From Xylona heveae TC161 (lineage: Eukaryota; Ascomycota; Xylonomycetes; Xylonales; Xylonaceae), in assembly GCF_001619985.1 (NCBI RefSeq), contig NW_017264195.1, positions 248,001 through 312,000 of the forward strand: a stretch of DNA of 64,000 nucleotides. Direction: 5' to 3'. A program made the position numbers and the translations under genes. Below the pieces are notes generated by a model. It ran no database searches. It was given only the letters and a program-made list of their open reading frames with translations, and had not been told where the DNA came from. Every line of letters begins with the position of its first letter. Positions within the stretch are counted from its first letter, which is position 1. Of this stretch, positions 1-11,700 are shown piece by piece.

Positions 1-1605
1 TCTATTTATGCCTGACATTGCGATGACGGTTGGCAGCCTGCCAGGCCCCATTTTCGGAGGACGAAGGTATCTCCAAGAACAAAGAAAATGGCAGACGTGG
101 TGTACATTTGCGTTCCATGTCAAAAGGAAAGCAGCGAAGCCTGGGGTGGCAGGCTCTTAGGCTGGAATTTCAAAAGAAAGAAAGAAGCTGATGCGGAAGA
201 TTGACCTGCCCATGGCAGGCTTGTCTGCTTGTCGTCTTCCTTGTGGTGTTGTATTCTTTGCTTGTCTTGCTTGCTCGTTGCCGGCTAATTGAGCAGTGAC
301 TTGACCGAATGGCGTGACTCGTGAATGAAAGAGAAAATGAATCAGATCAAATGAATGAAATAGCAAGTGAGAAGCTATCGAATTAGCGTCCTTGCATTTG
401 CACGCCAGCGCGAGGCCTCATTATTGCTTTCTTGTTGAGTTTCTTGCCTCATCTCCACATATTCTTATTCTTGTTCTTTCTTTTATCCTCGGCTTCCCAC
501 GATAATTTATTTGAAAAAGAAGCTTGCTTCTGCCGGATGCATTCGACAGCAACCAACATCGGAGCGCCAGACTTGAAGCGTGCTATTAACCTTTCTGGTT
601 TATGGTACAAGGCGTATTACATCAATGTATGATGTATCATGTCAAGTCTCAAGCGCCTTTTTCGTGTCTATGTGTTTGCTTTATCTTTTCTTACTTTACG
701 TTTTTCCCTTCCAGACCTACACGGAGTTTCTCTTCAAAGGAAAGTTTCATTTCAGCAGCCAAAAATAATGAGTAGCACCGTCTGGGAGGCAGGTAGAGCC
801 TTCATCTTTACCATATACTTGCACCACTGCTGCACCTGCGCTCAGCAGTCACGACTCACAAAACTCACAAATCAATGCAATTCAGAGCCAACATGGACAT
901 GTAGCGACTTATATCCTTCTTCTCCCCAGACACTACTGATCATGCAACGAACAGGCCCAGAGTAGTGGAAAGTCGTTGAGTGTCTGGCTCTGAATGCATC
1001 TACGCAAGATAGCACAAAGAGAAAATGGTATACCGTTATTACCGTATGCTGAGCCCGCAATTTATAATGCCACGAGATCGTTTTCCCCAAAGGTAATTAA
1101 TCGCAATGAGTCAATATGTCATTGTATTGCTCTAAACTTCTAAATTTCTAAACTTCTAATGTCCGCATCTACATTCGCATTCCGCTCTGGCACTGGCACT
1201 GGCGCTACAGTTCTGCAGACCATCTTCTTTTTGTTATATTATCAAATACTGAAAGAAATATTCCGCCCACCAGCCATGTGGCCGACGATTGACCACACTT
1301 GTCACGCAGCACGCTTGTCACACTTGTCTTTCACACACGCTCCGGAATCACCGATACTAGCTCTGATTCTCTACGCTAAGTGAACACTGAACACTGAAGT
1401 GACATTAAGCCCTAATTGCATGCAGCACGGCTGCACGTTATATTCAATTTCCACATTTCTATTCCCGGTATCCCGTCTTTTTTTCTTTCAGACTTTCAGA
1501 CTTTCAGACTTGCAGTCCCTTTTCTCTTTCAGTCTTTGAGCCGTTGTACGGTGTAATTTTTGACGTATGACATGCATGACACTCATGTGCCTTGACACTT
1601 GTTAT

Positions 1606-1650
1606 GCTTGTGACGCTTGTGACGCTTGTGACGCTTGTGACGCTTGTGAG
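1606..1650 (+). repeat. 9-bp minisatellite, five copies
   Basis: Five head-to-tail copies of the unit GCTTGTGAC. The first four are identical and the last ends in G instead of C. Looser relatives (CTTGACACTTG, CTTGTTATG) lie just upstream, so the array probably grew by slippage from a degenerate local motif. It is not inside a gene. Confidence 0.9.
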
Positions 1651-2112
1651 TCGTGTATCATGACACTTAAAGAAACGGAGCTAAATTGGAATTGATTATT
1701 GGACGGTAGACCAACTTCATACCTACCTAAGGTAGGTAGTAAGTTAGCTTCATGTCGCGAATCGCAAGTCACGACTCACTATTTTTGGAACGGGAGGTGC
1801 GGGCAGCGGGGGGGAACAAAGAATACTATTATACCGTAGTAGGCTTATCAGCTCTTTGTGCCACTAAAATCTACGTTTCTGATATTACCACTGTCCACGG
1901 GCCGCCGCCCACGATTCTAAATTTCTACAAATTGCGGAGTCAGAAATTGTCCACGACTGAAACTACCTAGCATTATCTAGACATGTCACATGAGAGTACC
2001 ATGGTTATTACGGAATCTTTATTTCCCATTCATGTTTCCTGTCCCTGTTTTTCTGTTTCTATCTCCTTCCAGTCTCCCGTTTCTTTTACTTTAATCCTGC
2101 TTCCTGAATCCC

Positions 2113-2147
2113 GAGTCCCGAGTCCTGAGTCCAGAGTCCAGAGTCCA
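2113..2147 (+). repeat. 7-bp minisatellite of the GAGTCCN type
   Basis: Five consecutive heptamers GAGTCCN: one ending in C, one in T and three in A. A second array of the same GAGTC family lies 56 bp downstream. No gene overlaps it. Confidence 0.85.
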
Positions 2148-2202
2148 GTTGATAGTTGATAGTAGGTCGTGTACGGTGCAATCGATTGTTCTTGGACTCT
2201 TA

Positions 2203-2230
2203 GTCTTGAGTCTTGAGTCTTGAGTCTTAA
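2203..2230 (+). repeat. 7-bp minisatellite of the GTCTTGA type
   Basis: Four consecutive copies of GTCTTGA, the last being GTCTTAA. In the GAGTC register these are GAGTCTT units, so this array and the one at 2113-2147 look like diverged branches of the same simple repeat. Confidence 0.85.
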
Positions 2231-2400
2231 GTCTACGTAAGTGACTAAGTCAAAGTCAAATGAGACTATGAGACAACAAAGCGCATTTAACATACAGTAT
2301 ACCATCAACGTCCTAGCGGTACAGTACACCTTACTCGTATCGTTCGAATGTAGGAAAAATGACAGTGCCAGGAGACATGTAGGCACACTAAATTAGTTAC

Positions 2401-3249
2401 CTAGTTAAATTACTTTCCATCTATAGTTTGACTAGTAAAGACTCATGGAGTCATGCATGGTGTGCTAAATAAATGCTTTAAAAAGTCAGACCATCAGACT
2501 GTTAAACAGTTAGACAGTTAGACTATTATAGCTTTAATGACTTAGCAACTACAAAGACAAGAACTATTATATCAATGGACCTCCTTACTACCTTGTACAT
2601 GTCTTTCTTTTGTAGAGACAGTAGTTGTTAACTGGTAGATATGCCATGTACCTTATGTACCTTATAGTCTACAAATGCTCTAGCCTGTTAAGAATATAGT
2701 ATTACTTGTTTATTTCTTATTACTTATTGCTTTTGCTTTTGCTACTATATATACTATATCTAGATAGCTTGTAGCCTAAATTAATAATACAAAAGCTCTA
2801 TAAATTTTAAAGGAAAAAAAGTATAGTAAAACTATAAAAGAAGTATATAGAAATTTAGCTAAAAAATCTTTAAAGCTAGCTACTTAGTATATAAAATCCA
2901 TGATAGTAATGCTATAGTACAGTCATAAATCTAATGAGAAAAACAGTATATAGTCTATAAAGTACAAGGTTTCTAGCCTTGTTTCTATAGTTTATTGTCT
3001 AGATTTTTAATTATAACATAGGTAAAAATCCTTTCTTTTAACTTCTAGGACCTGGTTAGCTAGTTAGGCTATAAAGAACAAAGATTTTTTTCTACTCTTT
3101 ATTGTCTTTAGGTACAAAGAGAGCATTATTATTATTAAAGTCTAGAATAGTAATTGTTAAATTGTCTAGAATCTAGTTGTCTCTAGTTGTTAAATTTTTC
3201 AAGGTTTAGTTGTCATTATTCAATCTATCTACAAAACATAAACTTTTCT
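2401..3249. repeat. AT-rich decayed block
   Basis: Very AT-rich stretch with frequent TA dinucleotides and no open frame of note. It directly abuts the much more GC-rich solo LTR at 3255. The contrast suggests an older, mutated repeat into which a younger element inserted. Element type cannot be named from what is left. RIP is an inference from appearance; no index was calculated. Confidence 0.45.
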
Positions 3250-3254
3250 AGGTC

Positions 3255-3528
3255 TGTCATGGCAGCTGGGTCCAGACCAGCCCGGCCAACAATGGCGTTG
3301 CTCCAGACCCTTATAAGCGCCCAGCATGTCACACGCATGACAGCCACAGGGTAGTCCAGTGGCTATATGCTGCATATATATCGTGGGGTAGAACGCTCTG
3401 CCAAAGGGCAAGCGTTCTACTTTTGTTACATAGAGCCTAGCTATCACTCCTACTCCGCTTTATTCCAGCTTGCGACCGCCCTGTGTATCCCAGGTATCAC
3501 TACACAGTTACGAGGCGAGGCCCTTACA
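3255..3528. mobile_element. Solo LTR (274 bp) with 5-bp target-site duplication
   Basis: The element begins TGTCATGG and ends CCCTTACA, the TG...CA ends of retrotransposon LTRs. It is flanked by the perfect 5-bp direct repeat AGGTC (3250-3254 and 3529-3533), the size LTR-retrotransposon integrases normally make. Inside are TATA-like stretches (TATAAGCG, ATATATAT). No internal retrotransposon sequence is attached, so this is a solo LTR left by recombination between two LTRs. Its GC content is clearly higher than that of both flanks and its ends and duplication are intact, so it looks younger than the surrounding DNA. Superfamily (Copia or Gypsy) cannot be told from the LTR alone. Confidence 0.8.
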
Positions 3529-3533
3529 AGGTC

Positions 3534-4750
3534 TTTCTACTGTCATTGTCCTTAATTTCCAGGTTTTCTTTTTTCTAGTCCTCTTCTTGTATAGCAATTG
3601 TAGTCTTAATCAAGTAGTTAACAAGTACATTAGAATTAATGTCATTACTTAACATTGACTAAACCTTATTGCATGTTTCATCTTTATCAATCTCTACAAT
3701 ATGGTTTAAGATCTAAGTCTTCCAAGTTTTGGCCTTGGCCAGAGAGTGCTTAGCTCTTTTGATTATTTTGCCAGCTGGATTTTCTTCCTAATTAATAGTA
3801 TTCAAGACTTAAGGCTCAAGTATATTAATCTCAATAGTCTGCCTGACTCCAGTTGCCTTGCAAGATCCAGCTTGGCTTGCTGCAGTTGCAAGATAAGGTC
3901 AGCAGAAAGCATGTCAGAATCGCAGATCTTCTGGCAGGTGACGTCCTTGTCAATATGGTTGGCATAGAGGCACAGAACAGCTGTTTCCTCCAAGATCTAA
4001 TTGCCATCCTGGTGACAGATGGTCAACTAGGTTTCAACGTACACGTGGTGGCCTTCTTGGATCCAGAATGCTACATGTGCTTTTGCTCCTGGCCCTGATC
4101 CTCTCATTGCCCCATTGCACACTGAGGGATGCTGTTCATAGAATGGTCGGGTGAAGGGGCAGAGTAGCGCTTGTAAGGGTTGAACCAGTGATGCTTCTTT
4201 TGAGAAGTAGGTGAGACACTGAGACTATTCTGTCTCATGTCTCGGGTCTCGACTCTCGACTCTCAGTTGATGCCTTCTTGCGGACGTTATTCTCCAGGTT
4301 TCTCTCTTCCTGGTCCCGTTCGACTTGGTCATCAACCTCATCTCTAAAGTCGTAGGCAGTAGACAGGAGACTTGTCTACTGCGTCTAGCATGTTTGATGC
4401 TTTGCCAAAAAACTGAACAAAAATAAAAATAAAAATAAGAGAAAAGAAAAACACCTCGAGAGTTCGATTCAGCAAGGACACCTTGAACGGCTTTCGTGAT
4501 GTTTCATGACCCTAAGGTAAAAAGAACGAAAGAAAGAAAGGAAGAAGAAAGGAAGAAAGTTGTATGATGCGGTCACTAAAACTCCCAGGGACCTGGAACT
4601 CATACACCATGACAGTGTGGCTTTGTCCGATTCTCCGACCACGTCCCACAGCCTGGCTCCCAATGGGATGGCTGGTCGGCGGATCGAACATGTACACGTT
4701 GTGGCATAATTGGTGGAGATTGAGACCACATGAGTTAACGGAATATGAGC
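3534..4750. other. Intergenic relic sequence
   Basis: AT-rich to about 3.85 kb, then more balanced sequence. On the minus strand 3802-3993 holds an open stretch of 63 codons with protein-like composition, but it matches no family I recognise and has no clear start or partner exon; it may be a fragment of an old transposon. Around 4200-4265 there are repeats of CTCTCGA/GTCTCGG type, and 4419-4441 contains three copies of AAAAAT. No gene is supported here. Confidence 0.4.
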
Positions 4751-4996
4751 AATTAAGTAGACTGTAGCATTGTCTTGTTTCTCTCGGAAGTAAACTCTCT
4801 CACAAGATTTCTTCGCTCTTCCAGATTTAGATTTGCTGAAAAGACTGGAGCGTCAATACGGAGCAGCTTCAAGATCTTGAAGATTAATATTTGCTCAGCT
4901 GGAAACAAACACCAAATTATGGCCTTTTCTCTCCTTTTTATGGTTTGTTCTGCAACGAGGCTGAGAATCCCATTCAACTTTGGTGAGTGATGGCAA

Positions 4997-5742
4997 TACT
5001 CATGATTCACGAGCAATATCAATATTGTTTCCAATATCTGGGACCTTGTATTCATCATACAAGGATTTTGTACAGTGCCTAGCGGAGGCTTGGTGGTCCG
5101 ATGAGTCTCTTTCAAGAGTGGAATTGCCACGTAGAGTGCGCCGACGACCACGACGAGAGCGACGGTTGAAATTGCTGATTTTGATGTCCCGCATGAATCC
5201 GGGCAGATAGTCCTTGCCGAAGTTTCGGAAGAGCAATAACGAGGCGAAAGCACCCCTGGCCGGGACAATGACTGTCTTAAGAAAGATGGCATCCAAGACT
5301 AAGTTCCGAAACGTAGTTAGAGATTCTTCAGAGCTTGAATCATCATCATCTGGCTCCTCCGATAAGTAGAACAGACACCATCGGGTCGCTCAGTGATTCC
5401 GTGATGAAGCTCTTGCAAGATCTCTAGTTGTGGAGGGCACCGTGGATCAAGAAGCAGATGGCATCCTGGAGGTACTCGGGCTGAGGACCATGACGGAATG
5501 AAGACATCAGTGGCCATAGTATATGCAATGTATACAGACTGCCTGGTGGGTAACACAATGCGCAGGATTGCCATTCCTTGGTCGCTTCCATCGACAGTTT
5601 CCTCCCCCTCCCCGCACCTTTGCCTTGGGCAATGGTACTGCCACTTGAACTTGTACTTAGGGAAATCAGATTTAGGGTCCTCAGCTGCCTTTGTAGCCTT
5701 TTTGACCTTTTTTGTCCGCTCTCGGACCTTTTTGATGGTCAT
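4997..5742 (-). other. Hypothetical ORF region, possibly a small spliced or decayed gene
   Basis: A minus-strand frame starts at 5742 with a Lys/Arg-rich N-terminus (MTIKKVRERTKK) and runs 141 codons to 5317. A second frame runs from about 5350 to 5000 and includes an acidic run (EPDDDDSSSEE) and then an Arg-rich run (NRRSRRGRRR). The composition is protein-like and the two frames overlap, as expected if an intron joins them, but I found no intron that closes both in phase. It could be a small basic, possibly nuclear protein, or a decayed gene. No family is recognised and no function is proposed. Confidence 0.25.
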
Positions 5743-6323
5743 TTTGTAAATTCTGGTAATATTTAGAGTTAAAGTATAGTTTAACTTCCAAATCTCACTG
5801 TAAAATAGTGCTCTGATCCCGAAACAACATGTTCGAAGGCCATTGCTATTTTCTGGCAATGCTCCATGCACTGCATTGGTCATACTGGCATCTATAAAGT
5901 AGAAAAGTATAGAGATATAGCACAATCCACTCCCCAGATGCGTGTGAGGGTGGGGGTTCTAGATTTGGGAGTGGTGCCAGGGGCTCGCCGTTCGGGAGAG
6001 GAGAGGCATGGTGCAAAGAGGTTCGTCGGGCCGATGCTAGAAGAGCTTTCGACTGACTATCGTTTGACAACTCCTGCGTTGGTGGGTGGCGGTGAGAGAC
6101 TATGGGTCGAGGAGGACCGCAATGGCAGAATTGACATCCTGCACGAATCTAGGCAGATGGCCCCTGCTAGAGTATACTGAAAAGTCCGATCAACTTCGTT
6201 GAGTGCTGGCAATACTCTCGGACGGTAGTAATACGGTCTCCTGTGCCTGGAACCATATATTGGTCCTCCATCGATACGGACGCCGTGATCCGCACTATTT
6301 GAGCGCACTCGGATGTGGCGTGC

Positions 6324-6755
6324 CTAGATGCATAGACCGCACACTTGTTCCTCCGGCTTACGGCCCTGAGCCTGATCTTTTGCCCTCCAACCTGTAGGGT
6401 CAGGTTGGAGCGTCTCTTCTCTGGAATTCCAGGTCTTATCGAAGACTAGGAGGCGCGTTTCACCACGGGTTTCTGCCATTGTTCTGACCCCAGTCCAGAA
6501 ATTGGACTTGCCTGCGGTGGCGTGTGAATAGCAATTCGTGCTTTCCGGAAGCTCTAGTCGGTGTGCATAAGGGCTGATGATTTCAGTAATTTTGAACCGT
6601 CCGAGATTCTCCCAGTCGAGTTTCTGTTTCTTTGACGGTCTCTCTGTCTGGATGTCTCGAGCATCGAAACGTATTCCATCCCCAACTCTATAAGTTCGGT
6701 GGTGGTACGAGCTAGGTCTTCCCACGGCTTGCAACTTTAGCCAGAACATGGCCAC
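6324..6755 (-). mobile_element. Ty3/gypsy retrotransposon pol fragment
   Basis: The minus-strand translation carries the end-of-integrase signature of Ty3/gypsy elements: a [14 protein letters not shown] block, then [20 protein letters not shown], and [12 protein letters not shown]. In intact elements this stretch lies after the integrase core and before the 3' LTR. The rest of pol, gag and the LTRs were not found nearby, so this is a broken, isolated fossil fragment. Similar but less clear sequence may extend downstream to about 5850. The fragment has decayed noticeably, so it is not recent. Confidence 0.75.
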
Positions 6756-6759
6756 AGCA

Positions 6760-8600
6760 GAATCGACTCAATCAGAGCTTAATATTGTTATTCGCTTTTA
6801 TTGCGACTGGTTGCCAGAATCTCAAGTGGTTGGATTTGCAAAATGTAATTGACCGGCTCGGCGAAATCTCCGCAATTGCACGCTTTCTCCTAGTCCTCTA
6901 GGCTCTCGTTGAGACTAAGTATTATTCGCTCACCAGGAGCCAGTTGGAAATGTTTTGTCTTAATGTTAGTGTAAATACTTCTCAGCCTGAGTATTACCAA
7001 GTAATACGTCTTATTCTGTAAACGTTGCAAGCAAAAACCTGTCAGGCAAGTCGAAAATCCGGTCAACCCACGCGCCGTCGCCTCGGTCAATTCGTATATG
7101 TCCCACGAGGTTTGATAAATTCTCGTTCTGCACCGAAAACATGCCAATTTATTTTCCATCCGATACTCCACAGAATCTCGTCGCGATTGTAAAGTCGTTT
7201 GTTGGTTCTTCGGACTCCTGAAAGGAGAAAAGAGGTATTTCGTAAAGTTGTGGTAATTATTTCGTTGTATGGTTCCAGTATAAGAAAGAACATGGCGTCT
7301 CGAGGTTTTCAAATTATTGTATCTGTGTATCGCAGCCAAGCAGACCACCAGCCGTAGTAACAGGTGATGTTCGCCGTTGACACTTCCACCATGACGTGAT
7401 CGCAAAGTTTCAATTGCAATTTGCTATACAGTATAAAATATCATATTCGGAAGACCAACATGTTCTCGAAAAACGCAGTTGTAGTATTGGGTATAAAGCG
7501 CAAGTGCGCCACGTCTTGCTTAACCGGTCGATTATTGCTATGATTGCGTCCGAGCCACCCGCTGGACTCGATTTCCAGTTAGTTTACGTCTGATGGCCCA
7601 TGACAAATATGAAGTGACTATGAATATTTGAAGCATTTTCATCACACTGAAACATATCATGGACTGGTGTTAAGCTACCCTGGACGGTATTTGCTCCGCC
7701 CGGGACTGCTTCTCGGATCGCCAATCGCCATAATAACAGGATATATGTGTACCGTAGTTTCTTTCTATAGTGATGCAAATATATGAGTATAGAAGTATAT
7801 GAGGAATCAAGGATAATTGTATATAAAATTGAACGTATACAGTATAAGCAATATATATCTGTATATACTGAAGAACAAAAGAAGAAAGAAAGAAAGAAAA
7901 GAAGGAAGAAAGAGGGATTTACGCGGATGGCAGGGGATATTTATACCCTTCGTCCTCTCAGCTTCGCTCGTGAATCTGGCCCATATGAGGTGCAATCATG
8001 CCGTCGTATGTGAATACAGAGAAAGAAACCATGAATCGGGAGAGACAATTTTAGGAAGAGGTGCTGATTGCGGCAAATTTATGTGGCGGAGGAGGCGTTA
8101 ATGAGGAGATGTGAAGCAGCGAGAGGAATACAGCTGTGAAGCAAAGCAATTGAATGGAAAAGGAAAGAAATCATTTGGGGGAATGGTGGCGTGAAGTAAG
8201 AGAAAGAGAATAAACATATTCCCAAGTCCAGGTCAGCAGTTGGCATTAACGTAGTAGAGTGAACGCAGACATCAAAAGAGAATGTAATACAGAGTGGAAA
8301 ATAATAGTAACGAAGGGGAGAAAAAGAGAAAGGGAAAGAGGTTTGAGATATATGTGACCAAAGAAGGAGTATTCGACGACTGAGTTCCCCACGGAATCTG
8401 GAGGGTTTAAGGGTCCGTTCGCCGGAACAATAAAATGCTGGAGATTCGGACGGGCTCCGACAAACCCCTAGATTACTGCAGCATTAAAACTCGAAGATGA
8501 CTTGTGACAGGCTAGATAATATCAAGATATAAGAAGCATAAGTAGGAAATAGATACAAAAAAAACCATTATATCACAGGATATAATCTATTTTGTTCATG
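6760..8600. other. Intergenic DNA with purine-rich repeat
   Basis: No supported gene. Minus-strand open stretches at 6890-7405 have no recognisable domain. A GAAA/GAAGGAAA-type purine tract lies at 7871-7915. From about 7.9 kb the plus strand is AG-rich. The last few hundred bases probably include the 3' untranslated region of the tRNase Z gene, which ends at 8788 on the minus strand. Confidence 0.5.
8395..8474. repeat. 80-bp imperfect inverted repeat with nested dyads
   Basis: Outer arms AATCTGGAGGGTTT (8395-8408) and AAACCCCTAGATT (8462-8474) are imperfect reverse complements. Within it is a perfect 5-bp dyad, TCGGA-N5-TCCGA (8446-8460). A partly overlapping pair, AATGCTG (8434-8440) and CAGCATT (8479-8485), is also perfect. 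It could be a MITE-like foldback or a regulatory dyad; CGG half-sites facing each other are typical of Zn2Cys6 factor sites. No target-site duplication was recognised. Confidence 0.5.
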
Positions 8601-8787
8601 TCTAGTACTCGGTAATATCTACAAATATATACAATCCCTAGAGAGGAAGTTCAGAGCTCTTGAAACTAGAACCGGCTGTGCCAGATTTCCAGCCGGGTGT
8701 CTGCAGATGAAGACAGGTTCGAACGTCGACCAAGGAACAATTTGAGAAGGCACTTCGATCAACTGTTCGCTGATATAATCACACGAT

Positions 8788-11700
8788 TCACAACTGCATC
8801 GGTTCCCCGCCGGCAGGTTGATGTTCCTGGCGGACGTCCTTCTTGTTCTTCTCCTTTGAGACCTTTGGTTTATTCTTTTGATCATGTTTCTGGCCCTTGG
8901 TTTTTTTCTTTTCTTGCTTTTCCTGAATCTTTTTCTGTTTCTCGTCAGGCTCAAGCTCGTCGCCAGGAGCAATGCTCTCCTCGGCTTCCTTTTCCTCGTA
9001 CAGTTTCAGAAAGGCGGGTGTGAACTTTTCCAGATGGGCAATCTCGCCGACTTTGACGCGCATATAGTCAAAGGCGACTCCAATCTTGACATCCCCTCGC
9101 TTCGCTCTGTCGATGGCCTCGGCTGGAGGGATTGAAGGGGAAGCAGTTGAATGCTCCTTCGTCTGGTGAGTTCCTCGTCGAATTTGACCGCCCTTCTGCC
9201 CAGCATCGTCGCTGCCATTGATTTGTATTTGATCCATTTCCAGTGGGGCAGTAACATCTTCGTCTGCGGCGTCGGCAGCCGGCGGTGGAGCATCTGCATC
9301 CTCCTCCAGCGCAGGGAGCTTGCCATCAAGAGCGTCCATGTTTGGAATCTTTTGGTAGCGTTGGGAAAAGTGTGTGAGCATGATTCTCCGTGCACCCATT
9401 TCCAGTCCAACAGCCAGTGCTTCACTAGTTGTGCTGTGCTTTTTAGCCTTGGCATCGCTCTGGAGTTCGTCGTCAAATGTGGCTTCGTGAAGTAAAACGG
9501 TAGATCCCTTTCCGGCTTCGGCAAAACTTTTGGACGGCCGGGCATCCCCACTGTAAGAAAATTTGAAGCCATTGGGGAAGGAAAGTACGAGAGCTTTGGC
9601 GCCTCGGCAGTGATTTACATCTGGTGCTTGAAAAGACTGGAGACCCGTCGCGGCAGCGAATTTGGCGTTTCTACATAGAAGTTAACAAGAGCTGGAACGA
9701 TTTAGGTCGACGAAAAGGGAGCTTTTAGTACATACAGTTCTTCATTCTCGGAGAGGATCTGCGCCTCGCGAGAATCACCAATGTAAAATTCGGTAGTCTT
9801 GCTAGCTTGTACCCACTTGACCGTCACCGGCATCAACTTGGAATATCCAATATCCTCAGCCATGGAGTACTCGCGAAGCCATTGAATGAAGCCCTTATCG
9901 GAGAAGATAAACAGGCGTTTCTCAGTCAGGGAGTCTTCTAATCTGGCCAGAAGATCGGCGTCGTGGAGAGGTGTATTTTGTGGAGGATTGTCCCCATACA
10001 CAGTCTTGTACCATGCTTTGATAACAGACGCAGCACCCAGGTGATGGTCGGCGTGGAGATGGCTGATCCAAATCGCCCGAAGGTCATGGAGAACTTCGCG
10101 TAATTCCTCTGGTGGAAACACGCGTCTAAGTTGGCCAAGAGTGTTCTCTCCACAATCCAGCAAGTAGGATCCGTAGCCCGGAACTCGCAACAGAGTGGCA
10201 GAAACATTCCTGTATTTCGAAGGCAAAGCCGAGCCGGTTCCGAGAGTAATAATCTCCGCGTCTTTGCTGGGTATGTCGCGCTGTTTCTGTTCAAGCTCAG
10301 ATCTGAAAACATCACTAGAAATTTCTTTCTTTGCCTGATCCGCTAACCGAATGACCTCAGGATCCGTCTCCCTAATGACTCTTCCAGTATTGACAAATGG
10401 TACAAGAGCATCTTGTTGCACTTCCACCGATGGCTCGAGTTGCACCTTGAGCCCTCTGTCCGCTGCTATGAACGGGGAGTTCGAGGGCAGAACAAAATCT
10501 TTCAATCCATATCCAGGCTGAGGCAGAGTACGATTGTCATGTACCAGCAAAGGAAACCTGTCCGAATCTAGCTGGCTAAGTCGGACGGTAGCAGCAGCTG
10601 CAGAATCCATGGACAAATAGTTCGGACAGACATCTCGCGATGATACTATATGCTTGAATTGCTTGTTCTCGGTAACGAATTTGTTGAGCAACTGGTCTCC
10701 TATCACGCCTGGCCCAAGGATCCAGATGATTGCTTCGATACCGTCCATGACCTCTTTTGATTTCCACTCTCTCCTTTCCAGTAAAGGCGCCACGTAATCG
10801 GCAGATGGTAGTTCCACAATTGCCATACCACCCCCTTGTTTTCCTGGGCTAAGCACCATGTCCGGTGTGACCGTCTTGCCATCATCAGCGATGACGCTCT
10901 TTCCAGACGCAAGTTCACCAAATTGCCTGGGATTCTTTACGTTTAGCTGTTTCGCCTTTGCGGGTTGGAACTTGCCGCGTTGTGGATGGTTGCGCACTAT
11001 CCAGGACATGGCAACGGGCGAAGGCGATGTGCTTGGCAATTTGCTAATCATCGCTCCCGGCCACGGCTTTCTCACGAGCACTTTGATGTCAGGAAGTGGC
11101 TCTGGTCCGCCGGGCATGGGACCTTCATACTTCTCAATCTGGCGAGTGCTTCTGTTTCGGACGAACAAGGTGGCCGGCATATCTACTTGCGAGATATGCG
11201 TCTCCTCCATTGCATCAAGTCGCCATGACGAGTTAAACATTTCGCCGACGATAGATTTGCGCATTTGATTATCCCGGTCAAATTTTGCAGCCAGATCTTC
11301 CTCTGACTCGTCCATCTCATCAAATGTCCGCTTGCCGGGACTCTTATCCCCAGAGGCCCATCCCTTCGGATTGACCCCGGCGGGACAAACCGGCATAGCC
11401 CATACGTTCAGGTTCGAATCTGCCCAAGAAGGTGGAATATCTGTCCCACTATAGCGAGGAGTACGGTCATCGTAGTATTCTTCAACATTGACTGGCATTC
11501 CCTTCCTGAAAACAAATTTTCGTGCTGTTGCCAGAGTGTGTAGGAGGTTTGAACTTCCATGAATGTTCAAGGTAGGCTTAAGATCAGAACTGGTGGTATG
11601 CTCTCCGTCAATACCTTTACGTGCCACCTTTCCTTTTTGTTTTTCGGCAGCATCGGCGGCCGCAGCACCAGTCACATCTGCCAATGTCAAGATCATGCCA

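Larger units (their letters stand above)
1..3249. other. Gene-poor left flank
   Basis: No convincing gene on either strand. The open frames here are short, do not resemble any family I know and are not joined by plausible introns. The stretch changes character along its length. Up to about 2.4 kb it is mixed sequence with short tandem repeats. From about 2.4 kb to the solo LTR at 3255 it becomes very AT-rich, dense in TA steps and short A/T runs. This looks like old, mutated repeat DNA, and repeat-induced point mutation is a plausible cause, but composition was judged by eye only. Confidence 0.6.

Noticed and set aside
1-200. Telomere at the left end
   Set aside because: No TTAGGG or CCCTAA repeats are present.
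4459-4470. tRNA-like B box (GTTCGATTC) suggesting a SINE
   Set aside because: No A box at the right distance upstream; the sequence there is an A-rich simple repeat.
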